Below the pieces are notes generated by a model. It saw only the letters and a list, made by a program, of their open reading frames with translations, made no database searches and had not been told where the DNA came from. From assembly GCA_963513945.1 (NCBI GenBank), contig OY740717.1:84509351-84573350 (forward strand): DNA of 64,000 bases. Direction: 5' to 3'. Source of the DNA: Hydrotaea diabolus (Eukaryota; Arthropoda; Insecta; Diptera; Muscidae). Below are positions 43,138-54,470 of this stretch, piece after piece (within the stretch, counting starts at the first letter, position 1; every line of letters begins with the position of its first letter). A program made the position numbers and the translations under genes.

Positions 43138-43822
43138 ATGCCACCAACAAGACGGTCAACTATAGGTCGAAATACGCGCAATTCTACCTATAGATTTAAT
43201 CAAAGTTGATTGCAAAGTGTAGAGGAACGCTCACAACAAAATCAAGTACAACAATTACGAAACGCACGTATTCATCGATCTGCATATCCAAATCCATTAA
43301 ATCCAGCCTCGAGACGAACGACACGACTGCTTTCGCTTATAGCAGCGAAAATGATTATAGTGAACATGCCAATATTAGTGGAACGACGGTGAGATGTCTA
43401 CATTGTGATGCCGCGAAATTTCAGGGTGAAACGCCTTGCATGTGTTGTGCTAATGGTAAAGTGAGACTGCCAGCATTTGAATCGCCCCCCGATCCACTTT
43501 ATTCATTCATTTTTGGAACGTCGCAAACGTCTAAGCATTTTGTGTCTCACATTCAACAATACAATGCGGTATTTCAAATGACTTCTTTTGGTGCGACCAA
43601 AATTGTAAGAGACAATTTCATGCCGACGTTTAAGGTGACTACTTCATTCGGAATATCATATGAAAAATGCTATCTGAGCAGCAATTTTTTTGCTGTGTTC
43701 TTGACTTCTGACCCTGCATCTAATTACATTTCACAATTGTTACAGATTCAAGGACAGATTTTTATACTCAGTACAAGAAAATTTTCCTTATTTTTAGGAC
43801 AAAGTAAAAATGCATGTACTTG
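43138..43822 (+). pseudogene. Helitron Rep/helicase gene, N-terminal part
   Basis: Start MPPTRRSTIGRNTRN at 43138, one stop after 24 codons, then VEERSQQNQVQQLRNARIHR in the same frame. After a frameshift come YSEHANISGTTVRCLHCDAA, GETPCMCCANGKVRLPAF (the Cys-rich N-terminal finger: CxxC then CMCC), then PLYSFIFGTSQTSKHFVSHI and YNAVFQMTSFGATKIV. This is the N-terminal domain of Helitron replicases. A 111-bp in-frame stretch (43635-43745) with GT...AG borders sits between TFK and IQGQI, which are adjacent in relatives. It may be an intron. The Rep (HUH) and helicase domains are absent here; the gene resumes at 53304. Confidence 0.82.
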
Positions 43823-44212
43823 AAATTGAGAAGCAATTTTCCTAAAAGTCATTTCCATTGCTAGAGTAAATATTTACTATAACTGCGTAAGTACTTTCGT
43901 TCACTAAGTAAAACTGACATAAATTTTAGGAAAAAAATACTGAAAAAATTGTATACATAAAAAAAAAAACAATTAAAGAAATGTTTACTAAAAAATGTGA
44001 AATAATCCTAACATGTCGTTCAAATCGCTTCTTGACAGTACTACACATTTACTTTTTTTTTAAATAATTGTTTTATTTATACTAAACAATATATTTCGTT
44101 AGGGGTGGAAACTTTTTTTAAGCTTATAAAAAAATCATAAAAAATAGTAAATATTTTCTTTCTGTGCAGAAAATTGTAGTAGATCAGAGTAGAGAAATAC
44201 TACGAGTATATA
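43823..44212. other. Unassigned AT-rich DNA
   Basis: Begins directly where Helitron homology ends. No ORF. Confidence 0.4.
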
Positions 44213-44456
44213 TGTGACGCGCAAAATAGAAAGGGACCTAAGTGTAAAAACCCGTTTTGTTCAGGAGAGCCATTTTAAAGATTTAAATACCTGTATCTTT
44301 GGTGTACCAATACTTTCATAAAACGCGCATATCTCTGGGAGGGAACACATTTGGGGCATGGGATCGGTCTCATTCGATGCTCAGATGTTGCTCACATCAA
44401 AAAAAAGTGAAAATTGATTTTTTTTACACTTAGGTCCCTTTCTCTTTGCGCTGTCA
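44213..44456. mobile_element. MITE, GGGACCTAAG family, copy 1
   Basis: Ends GTGACGCGCAAAATAGAAAG (left) and TGACAGCGCAAAGAGAAAGG (right, read inward), each followed by GACCTAAGTGTAAAAA. No coding capacity. The other copy is 61668-61929 in opposite orientation, with the same interior words (TTCAGGAGAGCCATTTTAAA, TTTTATGAAAG, ATCTGAGCATCGAATGAGAC-like). Confidence 0.75.
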
Positions 44457-44966
44457 AATATATACTTTCCATATATATACTTAGAGCAAAAAAAACATTA
44501 CAGCTAAGTTCAAATATATAAGAATGAAAGAAATTTTCTTTTAATTTAGAGAAAAATCCATAATAGAGTTTAGTTAAGTTTATATTATATTTTATTTTTT
44601 CAAAAATTTAAAATTTCCTTAAACGAAAAAATGAACCAACAACGAATACAACTTCATTATTTCAAATTCAATACTTCGTACATACAAACACACATTTTCT
44701 TGAATCTAGGAAAACAGGAACTAAAATATTCTCAACGAGAAAATTGGCGTAAGAAATACAAAAGCAGGAAGTAGGCGTTGTGTTTTTATTTCGTTTTGTT
44801 TTTTGATACTTACAAAAACAAACAAAATATTATTTGTGCAACAACAACGGGTAAGTAAAAAATGATAGAATTTGTTTATAAAGGAGATAAAATTAAAGTG
44901 CAAATTTAGTGTATGTATACGAGTACATATGTGAAAAGTGATTGTGTGTGTATGTTGTTTGTACAT
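44457..44966. other. Unassigned AT-rich DNA
   Basis: No supported feature between the two MITEs. Confidence 0.4.
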
Positions 44967-44968
44967 TA

Positions 44969-45215
44969 GAGTGGATCGGTTTTTTTATAAACCAGATTTT
45001 TTTTTTGTTGTTTTCAAGAATTTTCGTTGTAGCAACCCCTTTAGTCAAAAATCATTTTCGAATTTACGAGTAATTCCCTCGTTAATAGATGGGTTCGAAA
45101 ATGATTTGAGATAGATTATGATTCTTCAGCGATAGTTTTTAGAAATATACATACGAAAAACTTAATGGTCAAACGGTGACAGCTTTTCCATGTTGCCAAA
45201 AAAGTCGATCCACTC
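44969..45215. mobile_element. MITE with TA duplication (Tc1/mariner type)
   Basis: GAGTGGATCGGTTTTTT at the left and GAGTGGATCGACTTTTTT (read inward) at the right, with TA directly outside both (44967-44968, 45216-45217). 247 bp, non-coding. An internal direct pair, ATCATTTTCGAATTTACG and the inverted ATGGGTTCGAAAATGAT, makes a central hairpin. Confidence 0.72.
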
Positions 45216-45413
45216 TAATAAATATGCAAACAAATAAGGATGTACTGAAAATTGAACTGATTTATGAAATATCAAACGCATGTTATCATCTTGCTGGCTT
45301 TTGATGTTTCGAATTCTTAACTGTTTTGAATATCAGCATTTTCAGTATAACCTAATAAAATACAAAATACAATCAAAATACACGTAAAATAAGATTATTC
45401 GCCTCTTGAATGT

Positions 45414-46810
45414 AGCCCGGGCTTTACTCTGGTCGGAACTTATCCACTAACTTAGGTCGAGCTTCCTGTTAAATCGCTATTAGGTCATCACATCCACATA
45501 CCTTAGTTATATGTCCGTATGTCATTGTTTCCGAGGCGTTACTAAGGCTACTAATGTTCCGAGATTACAGCAAGTCTCTGTTGACTAAAGTAAAGGATAA
45601 CCACTAGAAAAGCAGGGAGGGATACATTCAAAATTTTGATCTGATCATATTGTTTATTTTCATGTGCAAACTCCAAGTGCTATAATTGGAAATATTGTTC
45701 CATGCAATAGTATGCAATAGTATTTCATCTTTTTTCAACACTTGGAGTTCTCATAATGCAATTGTGTAAGATAATCAGGGTGATTAGAAGAAATTGTGTT
45801 CAGAAAAGTATTTTAAACTCTTCGCTAATTTTCATTTCTGTATAATCAACATCAGATTCGCTGTAGTTAGAAATTTTTTTCGTCCCCTTTCTTATTTTAC
45901 CTATTTTCATATGCAAACTCCAGGTGGTATAATTGGAAACATAATTCCATTGAATTCTACCCAATACTCATGGGATTTCGATGTAATTGTATTTTATCTT
46001 TTTTCAACACTTAGAGTTCTCATTATGCAATATTGTAAGATAATCAGGGTGATTAGAAGAAATTGTGTTCAGCAATGTGTATTGTATTTTGCATTTTTTT
46101 TCGTCCCCTTGTTTATTTTACCTATTTTCATATGCAAACTCCAGGTGCTATAATTGGAAATATAGCTCCATTGAATTCTACCCAATATTCATGGGATTTC
46201 GATGTAATTGTATTTCATCTTTTTTCAACACTTGGAGTTCTAATCATTCAATGATGTTACATAATAAGGATGATAAGATGAATCAATTTCTTTAACAAAT
46301 TTTTGATTCTGCACTTGTTTGCATAATTTTTCTCTTACATTTAATATAAGTATTATTTTTTCAGATCCATATCTTAATAATCAGTAGGGTTTTGAAAGAT
46401 GCTTCGTCAATTAAATGAATCCCGAGCTTCATTCTGGTCGGTTTTTATCTCCTAGGTCTAGCGTCCTGTTAAATCGCTATTAGGTCATCACATCCGCTTA
46501 CCTTGGTTATATGTCCGTATGTCATAGTTTCCCAGGCGTTACCAAGGTAGCTTTGGTTGCGGATGTTCCGAGATTACAGCAAGTCTCTGTTGACTAAAGT
46601 AAAGGATAACCACTAGAAAAGCAGGGATAGATTTAAAATTTTGCTCTGATCATATTATTTATTTTCTTGTGCAAACGCCAGGACTTTAATTGGAAATATT
46701 GTTCCATTGGATTCTAACAAATATTCATTGGATTTCATCTTTTTTCAACACTTGGCGTTCTCATTTTGACAAGGTTATTAGATATTCAGAGCGATTAGAA
46801 GATTCATTTT
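45414..46810 (+). repeat. Composite tandem repeat (A-B-B-B-A-B)
   Basis: Unit A (about 215 bp, 45414-45630 and 46417-46640) contains TGTTAAATCGCTATTAGGTC and GAGATTACAGCAAGTCTCTG and is about 90 percent conserved. Unit B (about 180-220 bp) occurs near 45650, 45890, 46120 and 46650. Each contains GCAAACTCCAGGTGCTATAA and, later, CAACACTTGGAGTTCTCAT, so each B unit has an inverted AACTCCAAGTG/CACTTGGAGTT pair with a ~90-base loop. The B copies differ by point changes. No coding capacity; frames through it are spurious. Confidence 0.78.
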
Positions 46811-46814
46811 TCAA

Positions 46815-47840
46815 AAAACCATATATTAAAAATATTTGACCATCATAACATTTGATATTCTCCGTTTATATACATTTTTGTTACGGTGTTAAATTTATTC
46901 GATTTCAATGCACTAGTAAATTTAAAAAAAATTGTAATATTTTTCACCTATAAAGACCTAGTTCTACAAATAACTAAAAAGTCTGTTTAAGGTATGTTTG
47001 TCACAATGTATTATAAAATTTACCAAGAAGAATTAAAAAAGGGGAAGTGATTTGTGCTTGTTGTCATTTTTCTGGCTGGTTTGCTATCCAGTCTTATTTA
47101 TCGAGGCTTAAAACATTGAAGCTTTTATTGAAACGGAATTTTTACAAATATACAAGATTTAACCATTTAACTCAAAAATGCATGCATTCACTTTGAAGGG
47201 AGGGACCAGCAGTATTCTGAAATCATTTTAATAGTGAGCTGTACTCAGATTACATGCACGGGTGATATATGAAAGGAAGGACGTCCCTCATTGCAATCAA
47301 ATAGCTATCCTGAATCGATTGATATATTAAACTTAGGGACGATCACCATTCTTTAAAGGTGTTCAAAGATCAGCACTAAGTCAAAATTCCCTGTACAACA
47401 GTGTGGAGTAGGGAATAAACAAACAGCAGATCGAAAAGTTTATAAAATGTATCAAATTAGCCCCCAATGGGTCGCAGTTGTATCGTGGTTCTTTCGATGC
47501 CAAACATGTATAAACTTTTGAATCTCTGGTATATATGTACGAATTGATTAAAATAAATACTTCGGGTTTGGTTGCCATAGAATATATCAACAGAAAATGG
47601 TTTGGTTGCCATAGAATAAATCAACAGAAAATGGTATCAGACTTGAGTGTTTTGACTACTTTATTTGGTACTAGCAGACCCGACAAACGTTGGTTTGCCT
47701 TCACATTTAATTTATTTAGCTATTGAAATGTGTAAAAATAATAATGTGCCATTTAAAATGGTGGCACTGTTACTTCGGTGATCGTCACGTTTTTTACCAC
47801 AAGCCGCGTGTTATTACAAAGACGTTTTTGATTTATAAAT
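46815..47840. other. Unassigned spacer
   Basis: Nothing recognised except a 34-bp tandem duplication at 47567-47634 and a CCCTGTACAACAGTGTGG phrase (about 47390-47407) also present at 5714-5731. Confidence 0.45.
47567..47634 (+). repeat. 34-bp tandem duplication
   Basis: TTTGGTTGCCATAGAATA followed by WATCAACAGAAAATGG occurs twice in a row with one base difference. A recent slippage event. Confidence 0.85.
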
Positions 47841-48620
47841 GGTGGTTAAATTTTAGGGCCGATGTTGATTTTGAATAAAACACAAATTATTTAAGAAATT
47901 ATTGTCCCTCCTTTTATTGTGATAATATTGGTATGGTTCAATTATGTATGGAACAAAATATCGGCCAAATATCCGCCGCGACCTCGGCGGCACACCTCCA
48001 CAAAAATTTTCGATGACGCTGAGGCATAACTGAGGATCTATGCCGTTACTGTGCCAATTCTCTCACCCTTTAGCTCATGAATTGTTGCTGGCTTATCGAC
48101 GTACACCCTTTCTTTTAAATAACCCCAGAGAAAGAATTGTCAAATCACATGATCTTAGCGGCCAATAAACATCGCCACGACGTGAGATAACACGACCATT
48201 GAATTAGTCGCGCAAAAGAGCCGGTGTTTCGTTAGCTGTGTGGTAAGTGGTACCGTCCTGTCAAAACTACATATCGTCCACATCCATATCTTCCAATTCG
48301 GACCATAAAAAGTTCGTTATCATCTCGCGATAGCAAACACCATTCACAGTAACTGCCTGACCGGCCTTATTTTGGAAAAAATACGGCCCGATGATGTCGC
48401 CAGCCCATAAACCGCGCCAGACAGTCACTCTTTGTGGGTGCATTGTTTTTTCGACAATCACTCTCGGATTATCATTCGCCCAAAAGCGGAAATTCTGCTT
48501 ATTGACGAATCCACTGAGGTGAAAATGTGCCTCATCACTGAAGATGATTTTCTTCGAAAATTGATCATCCAATGTTGCCATGTCTTGCCACCATTTTGAC
48601 CATTAATGAAATTTTACCAC
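47841..48620 (-). mobile_element. DD41D (rosa-like) transposon, longer sister of 7087-7468
   Basis: Left end GGTGGTTAAATTTTAGGGCC with the CCGATGTTGA box, right end ATTTTACCACCCTC near 48618. Minus-strand transposase from 48581: LDDQFSKKIIFSDEAHFHLS (first Asp), NKQNFRFWANDNPRVIVEKT, VTVWRGLWAGDIIGPYFFQN, QAVTVNGVCYREMITNFLW. Then come a decayed DVDDM region, a deletion or frameshifts across the QQDGA and third-Asp blocks, and the C-terminal reading near 48110-47950 (ELKG, GGIFGRYFVP-like). The N-terminal helix-turn-helix is missing. The ends are the same as in the 382-bp deletion derivative inside the LINE. Confidence 0.8.
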
Positions 48621-50735
48621 CCTCTATTTCGAAACATAATGATTACCGATCCGACTTTCAGTTGGAGATTTTAGGTGATAATCTGGGTTATTCCAGCGAG
48701 TTTAACAACTAGATTCGATAGTTGACTAAATCATTTTGAATTGTAAGGGAATCTACCGTTTTGTACGTTACCCTTCTCGAGTAGTTTCACTTTGAAACTT
48801 ACAATTTAATACGGCGATATCAATGTTTTTCGCAACCAATCAAGCACGTTTGGTCTATGTCCAGCAATGGAAAATATCTGCGCTCCACCAAACCGTCTTT
48901 GATTATTTCGTAAATTTGCATTATTGTGTTTTATGCCTCCAAAGACTACTCATCCCAAACGATTAATTTGATTTGCTGCAAACTTTGGCCATAACAATGT
49001 TCTGATAAATGTTGTACGTTGCATTTTCAACAAAAAATTAACAAAGTTGTTCAAGTTTCACCGGGAGCGTTCGAAAAAAATCTTCCCAGGTTCCTCACTC
49101 ACAACTTTCATAAGAGTGTCGAACGCACAGTTTAACTTTCTAGACGGGCTAGACGGTTATTGCTTTCAAATGATACGACGAACTGTAAATCAAAAAACCA
49201 TTGCAAGGCGGTAAAAATTAAATTGTTCCAAAAAGCACTTATAACCAACAATCTGTAACAGCAACCAATACATGTACAAATTCAGTTCCACTAATCATCT
49301 TAGTCTGCTAGGATTATCAATAATTGTTTTCTTTAAGCAATCAACATTCGGTTCTAACGATGGAATACATGGATAGTTCATGCAACCACCAACATTCGGT
49401 TGTGGCAACAAAGCTGTTCTCTGTGTGTACGTTAAGATCGGATAATAAAAAAGTTATCAGTGGCAGTATTTTGCTCATATCTAGGGTGTATTGGGAAAAC
49501 AATGTGATTTTATTCTAAAATTCTACCTTAGGAAGCTACAAAATTAGGTGGCGAATCTAGTAAATTTGATTTCTTCATACTTTGTCGAACCGCTTTTGTG
49601 GGTGTGCGTTTTTGGAACTGTTTTCATGTGTATGCTGGTGAGAGTGAGACAGAAAACGACATCAATTGAAACTAGTCGAATTTGATCTTCGTGTATATAA
49701 GTATTTTAAAATGCCGAACCAATTTTGTTTATGAAAAAAATTAGAACTTTAAAGGGAAAAGTTTAATCATTTCGAAAGCCCTTACGGGGGTAGGAAACGA
49801 GATAATAGATGTAACTAATCGAATTTGACTTCGGATCCGAAAATTAAATAGAGACGAAATATCGCCCTTGCCAAAACTTGAACAACGGTATGCGTCTTGT
49901 TACGATCGGACTTCAAATTACAACGCAGGATGAAAAAACCAAAAGGGCGGTATGTAGGGTGCGGTATTTAGGGTGTATTTAGGGTATTCCCGAAATCGTC
50001 TTAAGATAATCTTTAAATCTAGGGGGTGACTGGCGACTTTATTTCGACACACACTAGTGTTGAAACGTGCAAAAAATTATTTTTGGGCTTTACTAGAAAC
50101 CTTGCTGCTCTGAAACTGCTTGATCGATTTGTACAAAATTTGTGTTTGTAGTTAAATTTTATTTTATAAATTTTTTTTTTTTTTAAAAAGTTTATAGTTA
50201 TTTTGAAAATTTAAATTTTTTAAATGTTTACAGTCCTCAATTATTTTTTAAGTTTTTACTTTTTTTTTAAATTTGCGCACTAATAAAAATGTTGATAAAA
50301 ATGTACATCGTGTACCGATCAATGCCTATGTTTTGGTCCTCATTCATACTAAGATATACGAAAGAAATTGTATCATACTCTACGAAATTTGGTTATGGTC
50401 TGTGGTAAATTGTGCCTTCTAGACCGGTAAGCCCCCAAATAGGAAAGGACCTTTGAATGAAAGGTATACCCAAACGTGGACAGATATGTTCCACGTTTAT
50501 TCATATTTGCGCCCTGTACTTTGATTACAAAGATTGATGGGTATTGAAAAATGATTGTCTGGCTACCGATAAACTCCAGTGTTTGGCCCATAACTTCTGC
50601 AATTATGGCGGTCCCGAAAATCTAATGCCTGTTTTGATTTGGTAAGACTTAGAGCCAAATTGGTAAAAATTTAAATTAAAGCGAGGACTATAAAAGTTTA
50701 AAAAATTTAATTTTTTTAAAAAAAAACTACAAAGC
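48621..50735. other. Unassigned DNA
   Basis: No recognised family. The frames at 49324-49518 and 50373-50591 are short and lack homology I can name. The stretch 50150-50280 is T/A homopolymer-rich. Minus-strand readings around 48850-49140 are worn and may be an old transposon. Confidence 0.4.
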
Positions 50736-50737
50736 GT

Positions 50738-51094
50738 ATGAGGCAGTTCTGGTTTCAACAAGACGGCGCTCCACCGCACACAAGTCGCATAACAATCGAT
50801 TTTCTGAAGAATTTGTTTCCGGGCCGTTTGATGTCGAAAAGTGGTGATTTGGACTGGCCACCGCGTTCGCCCGATTTGACGCCGCCTGACTTCTTCTTGT
50901 GGGGATATTTGAAGTCAAAGGTTTACGTTAACAAGCCAAGGACCGTAGAAGAGCTCAAGGACAACATTCGTGAAGAAATAGCCGCTATTCCGGCCGAAAT
51001 GTTGGCGAAAACGATGGAAAATGCTGCAAAAAGGGCACAATACGCCATCAACGCCAGAGGCGGCCATTTGAGAGATATCATTTTCAAAAATTGA
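50738..51094 (+). pseudogene. DD41D (rosa-like) transposase, C-terminal half, intact frame
   Basis: 118 open residues: FWFQQDGAPPHTSRITIDFL (second catalytic Asp), then DWPPRSPDLTPPDFFLWGYL (third). There are 41 residues between the Asp of QQD and the Asp of PPD, the DD41D spacing. Next come VYVNKPRTVEELKDNIREEI, IPAEMLAKTMENA and GGHLRDIIFKN with a proper stop. Everything upstream of the second catalytic block is missing. The lack of lesions over 357 bp suggests this is a younger copy than the others. It is too truncated to act. Confidence 0.85.
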
Positions 51095-51099
51095 TGTAA

Positions 51100-53300
51100 A
51101 CAAATCTACTTGGAACAAATTAAATGATTAAGATTGCCAACCGCCAAATTTTTATTTTTTCTTTGATTTTTTAAAAAAAAAACATGGGTCCGTCGAATAT
51201 GGGCAACCCTGTACTCGTATAGGCAATGTTTTTAGTAGAGCCGAAAAATTAAAATTTAAAATTTTCAATCTGGACCCAGATTATGAAATACAACACTGGT
51301 AAAGGATTCAAAAAATGTACGCAGTTTAAAATAATTTTTTGTAACGAAAATTCAAAATTCCTGTAGAATTGTACCTATATTTTTAACAATTCTTATCCAA
51401 ATTAAAAGCACTGCATATCGTTAAAAATTTCAATTTCTCATCTAAACACCTTGTCCATGTGCTCAAACCGGCTCCGAAATAAAGCAATTAGGGGACCCAT
51501 TATTCAAAAAATAGCGGTATATGTTAATATCTCCTAAACTAGAGCGAATCTGGTAAATCACAGGCCAGATTCGTGATAAGCAGCCACAAATAAACTGATG
51601 TTGACTATTGAACATTATGCCCCAAATTTAGTGTAGAACAGTGCAATCGGTTATTATTCAGCTAAGTTTCGTTCTTATAAGTGAGCAAAAGTACTCAAAA
51701 CCGGGTGTTTAGATTTTCGGGGTGTTTGGGAAATTTCACAAGCCGATTATTATTGTACTCGACCAGACCTACTACAAAAATAGTATCTTTTTCCAGAAAT
51801 TTCAACTTCGTTCGTTTTTTTCGCATTCCGTTATTGGTCGATTAATACGATCAAGACATGTTCTGTGGAAAGCGCCGAACGATCAACCGAACTTTGCACG
51901 ATGATAGCTTATACTTAAATGTACAGGGTACAGGCCAAAATTTTACCGATTTCGATGAAACATGTATATTGTTCTAGTATGGGTTTATCTTGTGATATAA
52001 TAAATAAGGTTTTCCCAATTCAGAACGTACAGCACATTTTTAACATCTCGAATAACACGTTTATTAACCTATAAGGTATATGTACTTTTTCTGTGTAGAA
52101 TAACAATTTTATTTCAATAAATGATTTCTTCTTTTTCTACATGTCTGATGTATCCTGTTCTGGCTCTGTAATGGGTATTTCGAGTTAAAAGCGACAAAAA
52201 AATAATGGTGGGTATTGAGTATGATATCAAATAAATATGAAATTTTAACTAACTAAAATTTCTTTTCTTCCAAGATCTTCCACAAATGCGAATGCAAATA
52301 TTTGGATTGAAAATTAATTACATTGTCTTATGTATACTACTGATATATTTATTCTTTTTATTAGCTTATTCTGTCTTTTACTGTACAAACGCTGCATCTT
52401 ATTTCGCAATTTGACTTACATTTTTTTTTCAAAGATACTGTCTCTAAGTGCAGCAAACAGCAAGGTCAATATGGCACAAAAATTGCATTTTATATATTTC
52501 ATTTTTTGTATAAATAAATTTATTTCAAATTAAACACAACTAGTATCAATTCTAGACACATCTTAAATCGAGAACATTTTAAACTTTATTTTAACAAAAA
52601 AAACTTCCTATGTGAGTACTTGGGATATGTACTCATATAGGAAGCGGGTATACTCAAAAACATGCTGCTTTTTCCTATATTGAGTAAATTTTTGAAATAA
52701 ATAAACTTGGAACAAGTTTTTGTCGAACTTCACTTTAGTAAATTTTTTGTTGTTGTTACTGCAAGATTTTCTTACACCGAGGAACTTACATACTAGAATG
52801 AAGTAAAACTTTCATTAATCTTATGACACCATGAGCTAACTATTACGAAAAACATTCTTCCAAGAATGCCTACTTGTACTACAGAACAGCACAACATTAC
52901 TAACATCTAGGAAAAATTAAGCCATATATACTGGAAAATTGTCTCCTTCATAATTTATGTCAAACTGACATCAATAACCACGTCCTAATTTCAAAGAAAA
53001 ATGTACATGGTTCAAAGACTAAAATTTTCAAATTTACTCGGTCTTAGTTCAACTGCACTAGCTTGTAGTAAATTTTTTCCTTACATTATGTAAAAACGTT
53101 ATTGATTTGAGAACAAAAATAGTTTACTATGAGGAAACAAATTGTTGTATGAAGTAAAAATAAACTAGAATCAAGTTCAACCATATCCTAATTTCAAGGA
53201 AATACATGAACTTGGCGTTAGGAAATAAAGCTTTAGAGCTATACGAAGTTCAATTTACCTAAAATTTAGTTCATTTTTACTTGTCGCTTGGTTCACGTTT
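51100..53300. other. Unassigned AT-rich DNA
   Basis: No ORF with recognisable features. Some phrases are typical of dispersed repeats. This fills the space up to the second part of the Helitron gene. Confidence 0.4.
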
Positions 53301-53303
53301 TTC

Positions 53304-54448
<1,145 letters not shown>

Positions 54449-54462
54449 GTACTCCCCCGCTA
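54449..54462 (-). promoter_or_regulatory. Polypurine tract next to the 3' LTR
   Basis: On the minus strand AGCGGGGGAGTAC directly precedes the TGTGGCACCC start of the 3' LTR. A G-rich purine run is the expected primer for plus-strand DNA synthesis. Confidence 0.65.
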
Positions 54463-54470
54463 GAGGAAAG

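Noticed and set aside
45794..46295. Overlapping Phe-rich ORFs of 63-119 residues
   Set aside because: They are produced by the tandem B units and repeat with them; no coding evidence.
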